Positions 24,506-32,178 of a DNA stretch of 64,000 nucleotides are shown one piece after another. The notes under the pieces were generated by a model, which searched no databases, was not told where the DNA came from, and saw only the letters and a list, made by a program, of their open reading frames with translations. Position 1 is the first letter of the stretch, and every line of letters begins with the position of its first letter. The position numbers and the translations under genes are program-made. Source of the stretch: Paenibacillaceae bacterium (lineage in GTDB: Bacteria > Bacillota > Bacilli > Paenibacillales > Paenibacillaceae); contig CAAFUF010000003.1 of the NCBI GenBank assembly GCA_900766135.1, positions 62,001-126,000 on the forward strand, read 5' to 3'.

Positions 24506-26941
24506 ATGAACTTGGAAGAAGATGAAGATAAGCCGAGGGATGCAAGGATGACGATAATAAAGGCAAACACGGAACTGGCTGACATGGGGTATCAACGGGC
24601 GGAGGCCAAAGCGGCGCTTTATTTGGCGGCGTTGCAGGATCAAATCCGCTCGAAGAGATACGAGTCTAGGCTGCTCGATGATTTGAATGGGTGGAAAAGA
24701 AAACACCTCCCGCACGGGACATTGCTCCCGTTTTGGCGTCGCGGCGGCAAACCGCCCGATTCATCCGAAGGTTCGCGTTATCTCGCGTGGCTGGCCCGCA
24801 CGGGGAAACTGGACAATTATTTGGAACGGAGCGTCTCCTATATGTATTTGCGGGATTTGGGTCAGGATTTGTCCGATCCTCGAACCCGTACGAAGATTCA
24901 ACGCCTGGTGGACGAGATGAGGCAGCATCTCGTTGATCCCGATGAAGCCCCAAACGGAACTCCTTCCGCGGATTTGTTAAGCGCCGCTTCAGTATATCGC
25001 TGGGCCCAACGCGAGAGCGTGGAGGAAGCCACGATTTGGGTTCTGGGGCGGTTAAAGGGGATTGCGTCGCATCTCCCTCCGGAGATGAATGCTGAGGAGG
25101 CAGAGCGGAAGCTGATTAAAATCATCTTCGGCGTCGTCATGCACGTCATGGACGAGATGGATGGGGAGGCAAGATCCGCGGAACGGTCTCGCCGGCTGGG
25201 TGAAGCGTTGAAGCTGGGATATTATTACGGACTTACTTACCCGTTCATCGATGATCTGCTGGATTCCGGTGCTTTGAATGCCGAGGAGCAGGAACAATAT
25301 ACGCGCATGATCCGGATGACGATCCGAACGGGCGTCGTGCCCGAGCTCGGAGAGTGGACGGGAAGACATCAAGAGATGGTCCGGTTTATCCATGCCGAGC
25401 TCCGGGAAGCGTATGAATTTATTCGCGGCTATCAGAATCAGGATACGCAGGACGTTTTTTTCGAGCAATCGTATATATTTTTTGAATCTCAGGATGCCGA
25501 CCGTTGCAAAACGCTGGGCTATGCGCATTATTCCAATGAAGAGTTGTATCTGCCGAGCATCTTGAAGTCTGCTTCGTCGCGGCTTATGGTTCGTTCCGTG
25601 ATTTCCGCTCCGCAGGATGAGGTATTTGACCAGAGCGTTTTTTATTACGGCCTTTACAATCAGCTTGCCGACGATTTTGCGGACATGACCGAGGACCGGG
25701 AGGCCGGAGCGGTCACGCCTTATACGTATTACTTGACTTACCGGCACGAACGGCCCGATCTCATCAACCCGTTTGAATTATACTGGGCGGTCATCTCCCA
25801 TTTGATCCACCACGTCTATCGGTCGGAGCCGCTAACCCGTGAGATCATTTTGGCCCGTGCCGTTAATGGACTCAAACGATATCGAAAACGCGTCGGCGCG
25901 GAGCGGTTTAACGAGATCATGGCGATGTTTTCGTTGGGCAATCCGGTGCTTGAAGAGCTGATCCGGCTTCTGGTCCGTCAAGCGGTGGATGTGGATTTTT
26001 ACGACAAATGGCTGCGGGATCAGCTACTGGCTGCAATGAGAAGAAACCGGCAAGAAAAAGAGGAGTTTGTCCGACTCGTTAAAACGGCTCGGGTGCACAT
26101 GAATTCGATATTGCCTATTTCCGAAGTTGCATCGCCTATAAGAACGGACGACCTGCTGGTCGACGCGGCGAATTACAGCCTGGAAGGAAGCGGGAAACGA
26201 CTCCGCCCGATTCTGGCTTGGGTCATGGGAGTACAGGTATATGGACTGGACCAAGCCGCCCTAACGCCGCTGTTCCGAGCGCTGGAATACATGCATACGG
26301 CTTCCCTGATCTTCGACGATCTGCCTTCCCAGGACAATTCCCCAACCCGCCGGGGCCGGCCGACCCTGCATGAGGTTCATAACAGCGCCATCGCTGAGCT
26401 GACCGGCATTTTCCTCATCCAGAAGGCGGTCGAAGAGCAGGCTTCCTTGAAGGAGTTCGATAGCCGGTCGGTACTCGCATTGCTGCAATACTTATCCCGG
26501 AAGGCCGGGGAGATTTGCATGGGGCAAGCGATGGATTTGAACGCCAAAGGCAAAGCGTTGACTGTAGAGGAACTGGACCGGGTTTGCTTCTACAAAACGG
26601 GGATCGCGTTTGAAGCCTGTTTGGTGGCGCCGGCCATTTTAGCTCGGGTTTCGGAAGCGGAAATCGGGATTCTGAAGAAAATCGCCTATCACACGGGCAT
26701 CGCCTTCCAAATCAAAGACGATCTGCTGGATGGGGAAGGGGATCAGCGCTTGCTGGGCAAACCCGCCGGGAAGGACGTCGAGAACGACAGTTCGAACTAT
26801 GTGACGGTACTGGGACCGGCCGCGGCGAGCATGGCGATGTGGGAACATTATTGCCTGGCGATGGAAACGCTCAAGGAACTCCCGCGTCCTCCCGTCTTTC
26901 TTAAACATTTACTCGATTTCATCATCAACCGGGAGAACTGA
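24506..26941 (+). CDS. Two-domain class I isoprenoid synthase-like protein with C-terminal polyprenyl diphosphate synthase
   Basis: The 811-residue protein is more than twice the length of a normal prenyl synthase. Residues about 530-811 are a recognisable trans-prenyltransferase: GKRLRP (563-568), first Asp-rich motif DDLPSQDN (604-611), RRGRP, KTG (697-699), GQAMDL (673-678), second Asp-rich motif KDDLLD (737-742). The N-terminal 500 residues are helical and also hold acidic motifs, FIDDLLDSG (247-255) and LADDFADMTED (388-398), typical of class I terpenoid enzymes. This suggests one chain making a prenyl diphosphate and perhaps using it. The start at 24506 has AAAGG close by; ATG 24548 is an alternative. 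It is monocistronic, with a strong terminator 70 bases on. The product is unknown. Confidence 0.85.
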   Translation: MNLEEDEDKPRDARMTIIKANTELADMGYQRAEAKAALYLAALQDQIRSKRYESRLLDDLNGWKRKHLPHGTLLPFWRRGGKPPDSSEGSRYLAWLARTGKLDNYLERSVSYMYLRDLGQDLSDPRTRTKIQRLVDEMRQHLVDPDEAPNGTPSADLLSAASVYRWAQRESVEEATIWVLGRLKGIASHLPPEMNAEEAERKLIKIIFGVVMHVMDEMDGEARSAERSRRLGEALKLGYYYGLTYPFIDDLLDSGALNAEEQEQYTRMIRMTIRTGVVPELGEWTGRHQEMVRFIHAELREAYEFIRGYQNQDTQDVFFEQSYIFFESQDADRCKTLGYAHYSNEELYLPSILKSASSRLMVRSVISAPQDEVFDQSVFYYGLYNQLADDFADMTEDREAGAVTPYTYYLTYRHERPDLINPFELYWAVISHLIHHVYRSEPLTREIILARAVNGLKRYRKRVGAERFNEIMAMFSLGNPVLEELIRLLVRQAVDVDFYDKWLRDQLLAAMRRNRQEKEEFVRLVKTARVHMNSILPISEVASPIRTDDLLVDAANYSLEGSGKRLRPILAWVMGVQVYGLDQAALTPLFRALEYMHTASLIFDDLPSQDNSPTRRGRPTLHEVHNSAIAELTGIFLIQKAVEEQASLKEFDSRSVLALLQYLSRKAGEICMGQAMDLNAKGKALTVEELDRVCFYKTGIAFEACLVAPAILARVSEAEIGILKKIAYHTGIAFQIKDDLLDGEGDQRLLGKPAGKDVENDSSNYVTVLGPAAASMAMWEHYCLAMETLKELPRPPVFLKHLLDFIINREN

Positions 26942-27012
26942 TGAACTCTTCACTCCACTTATAACTGGATAACTGGATAGATTTGAATTCATCTTTTGCC
27001 GTACATCTTTTT

Positions 27013-27050
27013 AAGGCGCCCTTTCCCAAGCGGAAAGGGCGCCTCTTCAT
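27013..27050 (+). terminator. Terminator after the isoprenoid synthase gene
   Basis: AGGCGCCCTTTCC (27014-27026) pairs with GGAAAGGGCGCCT (27032-27044); CTTCATT follows. The stem is strong and the T tract poor. Confidence 0.8.
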
Positions 27051-27103
27051 TGGGGGCGTTCCCGGTTCAGAAGCTCAAATGGATATAATATTTTAAATAA
27101 GAC

Positions 27104-27160
27104 TTGATTAATGGAACTCCCTCTATTACAATCCTAATTGATAGTGAGAATCAATATCAA
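27104..27160 (+). promoter_or_regulatory. Promoter and Fur box of the first siderophore-uptake operon
   Basis: TTGATT (27104-27109) and TACAAT (27127-27132) are 17 bases apart. A Fur box follows at 27138-27160, TGATAGTGA-G-AATCAATATCA in the core, close to the GATAATGATAATCATTATC consensus. It covers the predicted start near 27139, so iron-loaded Fur should repress the operon. Confidence 0.85.
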
Positions 27161-27194
27161 TTAGGAAAAGGATAAAGGGGGAGACGAGGTCACC

Positions 27195-28220
27195 ATGTTC
27201 AAATTAAGGAACAAGTTTCTTGGTTTTACGGCACTTCTATTGATTATTGCGGTATTGGCAGGCTGTGCAGCCGGTGGGACGTCGGAAGGGACGGCCAACA
27301 CCGGCACCCAGGCCGGCGCGGCCGCCGGTGCGAATCAAGCGGCGGACGGCGGGACGGACGCGGGCACCGGGGAAGAAACCCGGGTCGTCAAACATGCCAT
27401 GGGCGAAACCGAGATTAAAGGAACGCCGTTGAAGGTTGTGACCCTGTTCCAAGGAGCCACCGATGTGGTCGTATCGCTTGGCGTGACGCCGGTCGGCGTC
27501 GTGGAGTCCTGGGTACAGCAGCCCGTGTATGAGTATCTGCGGGCCGATCTGGAGGGAGTACCGATCCTTGGCCAGGAGACGCAGCCGAATCTGGAAGAAA
27601 TACATAAACTCCAGCCCGATCTGATCTTAGCCACGAAGACGCGGCATGAGGATATATACGAACAACTGTCGCAAATCGCGCCGACGGTCATGACGGAAAC
27701 GCTTTACGACTGGAAAGAAACGTTGGCGAAGACGGGAGAGGCGATGAACGTCCAAGACAAATCCGACCAACTGCTCGCCGATTGGGAGGCGAGAGTCGCC
27801 GACTTCAAGCAGAAAATGGGCGACCGCTTGCCGATCGAAGCGACGATTACCAACTTCAGGGCCGATCAGGTGCGGATTTTCTATATGGGTTATGCAGGGA
27901 AAATTCTCAAGGACCTCGGTTTTACGAGACCTCCCGGACATGATGATGAAGCTACCTGGGGCGTTCAACTTGCTTCCAAAGAAAGCATCCCGGATATGAA
28001 TGCCGACATGATCTTCAACTTCAATTCCGGCACCGATACCGAAGCCATTCAGAAAAATTATGAAGAATGGACCAAGAGCAAGCTCTGGACCAACCTGGAC
28101 GCGGTTAAAAACGGCAAGCTGGTTCAGGTGGACGAAGTGGCGTGGAACAGTGCCGGCGGCTACAAGACAGCCAATATGGTACTCGATGACCTGTACGAGT
28201 ATTTCGAGTTGAAAGAGTGA
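27195..28220 (+). CDS. Iron-siderophore binding lipoprotein
   Basis: The 341-residue protein has a lipoprotein signal (lipobox VLAG-C at about residue 24). A long Ala/Gly/Thr linker and a class III binding-protein domain follow (VVTLFQGATDVVVSLGVTPV, then LQPDLILATKTR). It is of the FecB/YfmC type that captures ferric siderophores at the outer face of the membrane. It is the first gene of a five-gene operon behind a Fur box. The siderophore (citrate, hydroxamate or other) cannot be read from the sequence. Confidence 0.9.
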   Translation: MFKLRNKFLGFTALLLIIAVLAGCAAGGTSEGTANTGTQAGAAAGANQAADGGTDAGTGEETRVVKHAMGETEIKGTPLKVVTLFQGATDVVVSLGVTPVGVVESWVQQPVYEYLRADLEGVPILGQETQPNLEEIHKLQPDLILATKTRHEDIYEQLSQIAPTVMTETLYDWKETLAKTGEAMNVQDKSDQLLADWEARVADFKQKMGDRLPIEATITNFRADQVRIFYMGYAGKILKDLGFTRPPGHDDEATWGVQLASKESIPDMNADMIFNFNSGTDTEAIQKNYEEWTKSKLWTNLDAVKNGKLVQVDEVAWNSAGGYKTANMVLDDLYEYFELKE

Positions 28221-28224
28221 GGCC

Positions 28225-29238
28225 ATGTTTCCGCTTTTTGCACAGGAGAAATCGAAAATACTGGGACTCGCGGCGCTATTTGTCTTACTCGCGGCTGCGT
28301 GTATCGCCAGCATGATATTGGGACGTACGGAAATTACGTTCTCCACGGCGGTGGAGGCTTTCCGGCATTATGATGAGGAATCCGTCGAACATATCGTGCT
28401 TCATACCGAACGGCTGCCCCGGACGGTCATTGCCGCCGTTGTAGGTGCCGGACTTGCGGTTGCCGGAGCGCTTATGCAGGCTTTGACGCGCAATCCGCTG
28501 GCGTCGCCGAGCGTGTTCGGGATCAATGCCGGAGCGATTTTTTTTATCGTGCTGGCGATCGTGCTGCTGTCCGTGTCCTCCTTAACCGCGATGATGTGGT
28601 TCGGTTTCGCCGGGGCGGCGATCGCAGCGGTTATCGTTTATGCGCTTGGTTCCGTCGGGCGGGATGGCTTGACTCCGATCAAAATCGTCCTGGCCGGTAC
28701 GGCGATCACCGCCTTGTTTACCTCATTTACGCAGGGGATGCTCGTTTTAAACGGGACCGGACTGCAAGATGTGCTGTTCTGGCTGGCCGGCTCCGTCAGC
28801 GGGAGAACGCTGGAGATGTTGTACCCGGTCCTGCCGTATATGGCGGCGGCTGCCGTGGTGGCTCTATTCATGGGCCGGGCGATCAACCTGCTGACGACCG
28901 GCGATGACATCGCCAAAGGCATGGGGCAGAATGTCCTGCTGGTCAAAACGCTCATGGGGGCCGTGATTGTATTGCTTGCCGGAGGTTCTGTCGCCGTCGC
29001 CGGGTCCATTGGCCTCGTGGGTCTCGTCGTTCCCCATATCATGCGGGCTTTGGTCGGAAACGATTATCGCTGGCTCATTCCCTATTCTTTGTTGGGCGGA
29101 GCGCTGCTGTTGTTAGGGTCCGATGTGTTCGCGCGGCTGATTATCCTGCCCGAGGAACTTCCGCTGGGGGTCGTCACCGCCCTGATCGGCGGACCGTTCT
29201 TCGTTTATATCGCCCGCAAGGGAGGGACGAAGATATGA
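28225..29238 (+). CDS. FecCD-family siderophore ABC transporter permease 1
   Basis: The 337-residue protein has the FecCD/BtuC fold with about ten helices and the conserved RLPRTVIAAVVGAGLAVAGALMQ-like segment cut short here (RLPRT at 53-57, GALMQALTRNPLASP following). The C-terminal half carries SIGLVGLVVPHIMRALVG. It starts 5 bases after the binding-protein gene and overlaps the next permease by 4 bases (ATGA). It forms a heterodimer with that permease. Confidence 0.93.
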   Translation: MFPLFAQEKSKILGLAALFVLLAAACIASMILGRTEITFSTAVEAFRHYDEESVEHIVLHTERLPRTVIAAVVGAGLAVAGALMQALTRNPLASPSVFGINAGAIFFIVLAIVLLSVSSLTAMMWFGFAGAAIAAVIVYALGSVGRDGLTPIKIVLAGTAITALFTSFTQGMLVLNGTGLQDVLFWLAGSVSGRTLEMLYPVLPYMAAAAVVALFMGRAINLLTTGDDIAKGMGQNVLLVKTLMGAVIVLLAGGSVAVAGSIGLVGLVVPHIMRALVGNDYRWLIPYSLLGGALLLLGSDVFARLIILPEELPLGVVTALIGGPFFVYIARKGGTKI

Positions 29239-30278
29239 AGGAATCGCTCGTTGTTCGCTCAAGGAAAGAAGCGGTATCCTTTCACATCGAGCGTAAGGCG
29301 GTGATCGCCATCGCCGTGCTGGTTCTCTTGGTCTTCATCGCCGCTGTGGTTGGAACCAGTATTGGCAGTGATATGATTTTGCCGCAGGATGTGATGAAGA
29401 CCCTATTGGGCCTTAACGCCGGAGAGCATGATTTCGTCGTGCTCACGCTCCGGCTCCCGCGCGTGCTGTTGTCCCTGCTTGTCGGGGCGGCGCTTGGCAT
29501 GTCAGGCGCCATCCTGCAGGGAATCATCCGTAACCCGCTGGCCTCCCCGGATGTCATCGGTATTACCGGTGGCGCGGCGGTAGCGGCGGTTGGTTTCGTC
29601 ACGCTCCTTGGCGGAGCGGTCAGCATCAAGCTGCTGCCGGCCTTTGCGGTTGCCGGTGCCCTGGTGACCTCGCTGGTCATTTACGCACTAGCCTGGAAAT
29701 CCGGAGTCACGCCGATTCGCTTGGTGCTGATCGGGATCGGCATCTCCGCCATCACCGGCGCCGGCACGACGTTCATGCTGATCCTTAGTCCGTTCTTCAT
29801 CGCCGGTCAAGCCTACATTTGGCTGACCGGCAGCGCGTACGGCGCTTCATGGACCGATGTATACACCATGGTTCCGGTGATCTTGGTTGTCGTGCCGCTG
29901 GCCCTTTGGCTTGCACGAAGCTTAAATGCCCAGGCGTTCGGCGATGAACTGGCCACCGGGCTTGGCGCTGCCGTTCAACGGCAACGGCTCGGGCTTCTTT
30001 TGTGCAGCGTACTGCTTGCCGGGTTTGCGGTATCCGTAGCCGGTACGCTTGGCTTTGCCGGTCTGATCGCGCCGCACATCGCCAGAAGGCTGGTAGGTCC
30101 CTTGTTCGGCAGGTTGCTCCTCGCGTCGGCGCCGATCGGAGCTTTGATCGTATTGGGGGCCGATTTGATCGGACGAACCGCTTTTCTGCCGCTTGATGTG
30201 CCGGCCGGTGTGTTCACGGCGGGAGTGGGGGCGCCTTTCTTCTTATACTTACTGTTCAAGAATAGAAACCAATTTTGA
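29235..30278 (+). CDS. FecCD-family siderophore ABC transporter permease 2
   Basis: The 347-residue FecCD permease shows RLPRVLLSLLVGAALG, GAILQGIIRNPLASPDVIG and the coupling segment GFAGLIAPHIARRLVG. It is co-translated with permease 1 (4-base overlap) and followed within 15 bases by the ATPase gene. Together these make the membrane channel of a YfmCDEF-like importer. Confidence 0.93.
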   Translation: MKESLVVRSRKEAVSFHIERKAVIAIAVLVLLVFIAAVVGTSIGSDMILPQDVMKTLLGLNAGEHDFVVLTLRLPRVLLSLLVGAALGMSGAILQGIIRNPLASPDVIGITGGAAVAAVGFVTLLGGAVSIKLLPAFAVAGALVTSLVIYALAWKSGVTPIRLVLIGIGISAITGAGTTFMLILSPFFIAGQAYIWLTGSAYGASWTDVYTMVPVILVVVPLALWLARSLNAQAFGDELATGLGAAVQRQRLGLLLCSVLLAGFAVSVAGTLGFAGLIAPHIARRLVGPLFGRLLLASAPIGALIVLGADLIGRTAFLPLDVPAGVFTAGVGAPFFLYLLFKNRNQF

Positions 30279-30292
30279 ATAGGGGGAGAACC

Positions 30293-31117
30293 GTGAGCAT
30301 TTTGGAAGCCCAAGACCTTACCATCACTTATGGAGCGGAGCCCGTGATCGAAAACTTGAATTTGTCGATACCCAAAGGCAAAATCACGGTTCTGATCGGC
30401 AGCAACGGCTGCGGTAAATCCACGCTGCTGCGGACTATGGCGCGCTTGCAGAAACCCCGCTCGGGCGCGGTGCTGCTGAGCGGGGAAGAGATTGCCAAGC
30501 TGCCGACCAAGGAAATCTCAAAGCGGATGTCCATTTTGCCGCAAGGCCCTTCCGCACCGGAAGGCTTGACAGTAAGCCAACTCGTCAGGCAGGGAAGGTA
30601 TCCGCACCAGAGTTGGTTGAAGCAATGGTCGCGCGAGGACGAACGTATGGTGCGCCTTGCGCTTCAGTCCACGCGCCTGACAGAACTGGCGGACCGCCCG
30701 GTGGACGCGTTGTCGGGAGGACAACGCCAACGCGCCTGGATCGCCATGACGCTCGCCCAGGGCGCGGAAACCCTGCTGCTCGACGAACCGACGACCTACC
30801 TCGATATGAGCCACCAAATCGAGATCCTCGATTTGCTGTTCGAATTAAACGAGCAGGAGCATCGTACGATCGTAATGGTCCTGCACGATCTGAATCTGGC
30901 CTGCCGCTACGCCCATCATATCGTCGCCGTTAACGACAGGTCCATTTACGCTCAGGGACGGCCGGAAGATATCGTAACCCGCGAGATGGTTCAAACCGTC
31001 TTTCGGATGGATTGCGAGATTGCCGTCGACCCGATGTTCGGCACGCCTTTATGCATTCCACATGGAAGGGGCAGGAACATTCATGAAGAAAAACAACGCT
31101 ACGGCCACCTGGCTTGA
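30293..31117 (+). CDS. Siderophore ABC transporter ATP-binding protein
   Basis: The 274-residue ATPase has Walker A GSNGCGKST, signature LSGGQRQR, Walker B LLLDEPTTYLD and the switch His in VMVLHDLNLA. It is of the FecE/FhuC/YfmF type. The GTG at 30293 follows AGGGGGAG at the right distance; an in-frame TTG at 30275 overlaps the permease stop and lacks a site. Its 3' end overlaps the next gene by 35 bases. Confidence 0.93.
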   Translation: MSILEAQDLTITYGAEPVIENLNLSIPKGKITVLIGSNGCGKSTLLRTMARLQKPRSGAVLLSGEEIAKLPTKEISKRMSILPQGPSAPEGLTVSQLVRQGRYPHQSWLKQWSREDERMVRLALQSTRLTELADRPVDALSGGQRQRAWIAMTLAQGAETLLLDEPTTYLDMSHQIEILDLLFELNEQEHRTIVMVLHDLNLACRYAHHIVAVNDRSIYAQGRPEDIVTREMVQTVFRMDCEIAVDPMFGTPLCIPHGRGRNIHEEKQRYGHLA

Positions 31118-31868
31118 GCCGGAACAATTTCAAGCGTTGGCTGCCGACTATCGGCTAACTCGAGAGCCCTCCGCCGACCGGACGTTCTCCATTCCGTTTA
31201 CCGATTTGTTGAACCCGGAGCAAAGCTTGGCTTATTTTCACGGGGTAAGCGGCATTTTCGAGACCGATTCGCAAACAGCGGCCGTATCGCTATTCGCCAA
31301 ACGATATGCATTTCTCGTCATTGCCGCCAACTTATATGCGATATCCCATTTCAACAAAGGTCTGAATCTGGAACTGGAGAACGGCTGGATCGAGTCGAGT
31401 TATCAAGGGAAGGCCTGGCTGCCCAAGGCGCGACTTCATGATTGGCAGGTCAGCGAACCCTTGGACATGCGGCGTGAGGAGTGGCGTGACAGGCTTTTCG
31501 AACGGATGTTTGCCGGAAATTTGTCGCGGGTATGGACCGCCGTTTCCCAAACGGCTAAAATCTCCAAGGTGGTGTTATGGGAGAATACGGCGATTTATGT
31601 CTATTGGCTATACGAAAAGAAATTTGCGGAAGGGGCCGATGCCGAGCAAAAGCGGCGGATGGAGAAGGATTATCACTATCTGCTCCATGACGCGCCGCCC
31701 CGCTTATTCGGCGAATCGCGGAATCCGCTGAAGCAGTTCGACAGTCCCAAAGTGTACAGAAACGGTTATGAGAAACCGTTAAGAGTGCGCAAAACCTGTT
31801 GTTTTTATTACATCACGTCGGATGAACCCGCGGATTATTGTTCGACATGCCCCAAGCGGAAATGTTAG
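31083..31868 (+). CDS. Siderophore-iron reductase-like (2Fe-2S) protein, FhuF type
   Basis: The 261-residue protein ends in a cysteine cluster, CC-FYYITSDEPADY-C-ST-C, resembling the C-terminal 2Fe-2S motif of FhuF-like ferric siderophore reductases. It would release iron from the imported siderophore in the cytoplasm. The spacing between the cysteine pairs is 12 residues, slightly longer than the classical FhuF motif as I recall it. I chose the ATG at 31083 (GGGGCAGGA upstream); the start lies inside the ATPase gene, so the two are coupled. It is the last gene of the first Fur-controlled operon. Confidence 0.8.
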   Translation: MKKNNATATWLEPEQFQALAADYRLTREPSADRTFSIPFTDLLNPEQSLAYFHGVSGIFETDSQTAAVSLFAKRYAFLVIAANLYAISHFNKGLNLELENGWIESSYQGKAWLPKARLHDWQVSEPLDMRREEWRDRLFERMFAGNLSRVWTAVSQTAKISKVVLWENTAIYVYWLYEKKFAEGADAEQKRRMEKDYHYLLHDAPPRLFGESRNPLKQFDSPKVYRNGYEKPLRVRKTCCFYYITSDEPADYCSTCPKRKC

Positions 31869-31908
31869 GGGCGGCTGGATCGATACCGGAACTGTACTAC
31901 CGTGCGGG

Positions 31909-31937
31909 TTGATCTCAAAAAAGGACTGTGTTAGAAT
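31909..31937 (+). promoter_or_regulatory. Promoter of the Lsa-like/Cfr-like cluster
   Basis: TTGATC (31909-31914) and TAGAAT (31932-31937) have an exact 17-base spacer. The start near 31944 gives a leader of about 235 bases. Confidence 0.8.
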
Positions 31938-31968
31938 ACAACTATCTTAACTGAGGGAGTTGAAACGG

Positions 31969-31986
31969 ATGGATATTTCTTGCTAA
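31969..31986 (+). CDS. Leader peptide MDISC upstream of the ABC-F gene
   Basis: A five-codon frame ATG-GAT-ATT-TCT-TGC-TAA has a strong ribosome site (GAGGGAG, 31953-31959) 9 bases upstream. It lies 25 bases after the predicted transcription start and just before the hairpins of the leader. Such minimal ORFs sense stalled ribosomes in leaders of ribosome-protection genes. It is too short for any function as a protein. Confidence 0.65.
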   Translation: MDISC

Positions 31987-32160
31987 GGATATGGAACCTA
32001 AATGCGAATTTTATTTCGCAGGGTTTATTCTTATGCAAGAAAGTTACTCCATCTTTTCACTCCAATCGTATAGGCTGATCCATCCGCGTCTGCGGCGTTG
32101 GATTCGTTATATATTTTTGGGTTGTAAGAAAGGGAACTTTCTTGCAGCCCATTTTTTTAT
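31987..32160 (+). promoter_or_regulatory. Transcription attenuator of the ABC-F gene with matching anti-terminator
   Basis: Three elements follow the leader peptide. First is a hairpin, TGCGAA (32003-32008) with TTCGCA (32015-32020). Second is a strong terminator, GGGTTGTAAGAAAG (32119-32132) with CTTTCTTGCAGCCC (32137-32150) plus seven T. Third is an upstream copy TGCAAGAAAGTT (32034-32045) exactly complementary to AACTTTCTTGCA (32135-32146), the 3' arm of the terminator. The upstream copy can therefore form an anti-terminator. A ribosome stalled by drug on MDISC would melt the first hairpin and could shift the balance to read-through. A further stem ATCCA/TGGAT lies around 32080-32100. Confidence 0.8.
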
Positions 32161-32178
32161 GCGGGAGGGATGTTGTTC

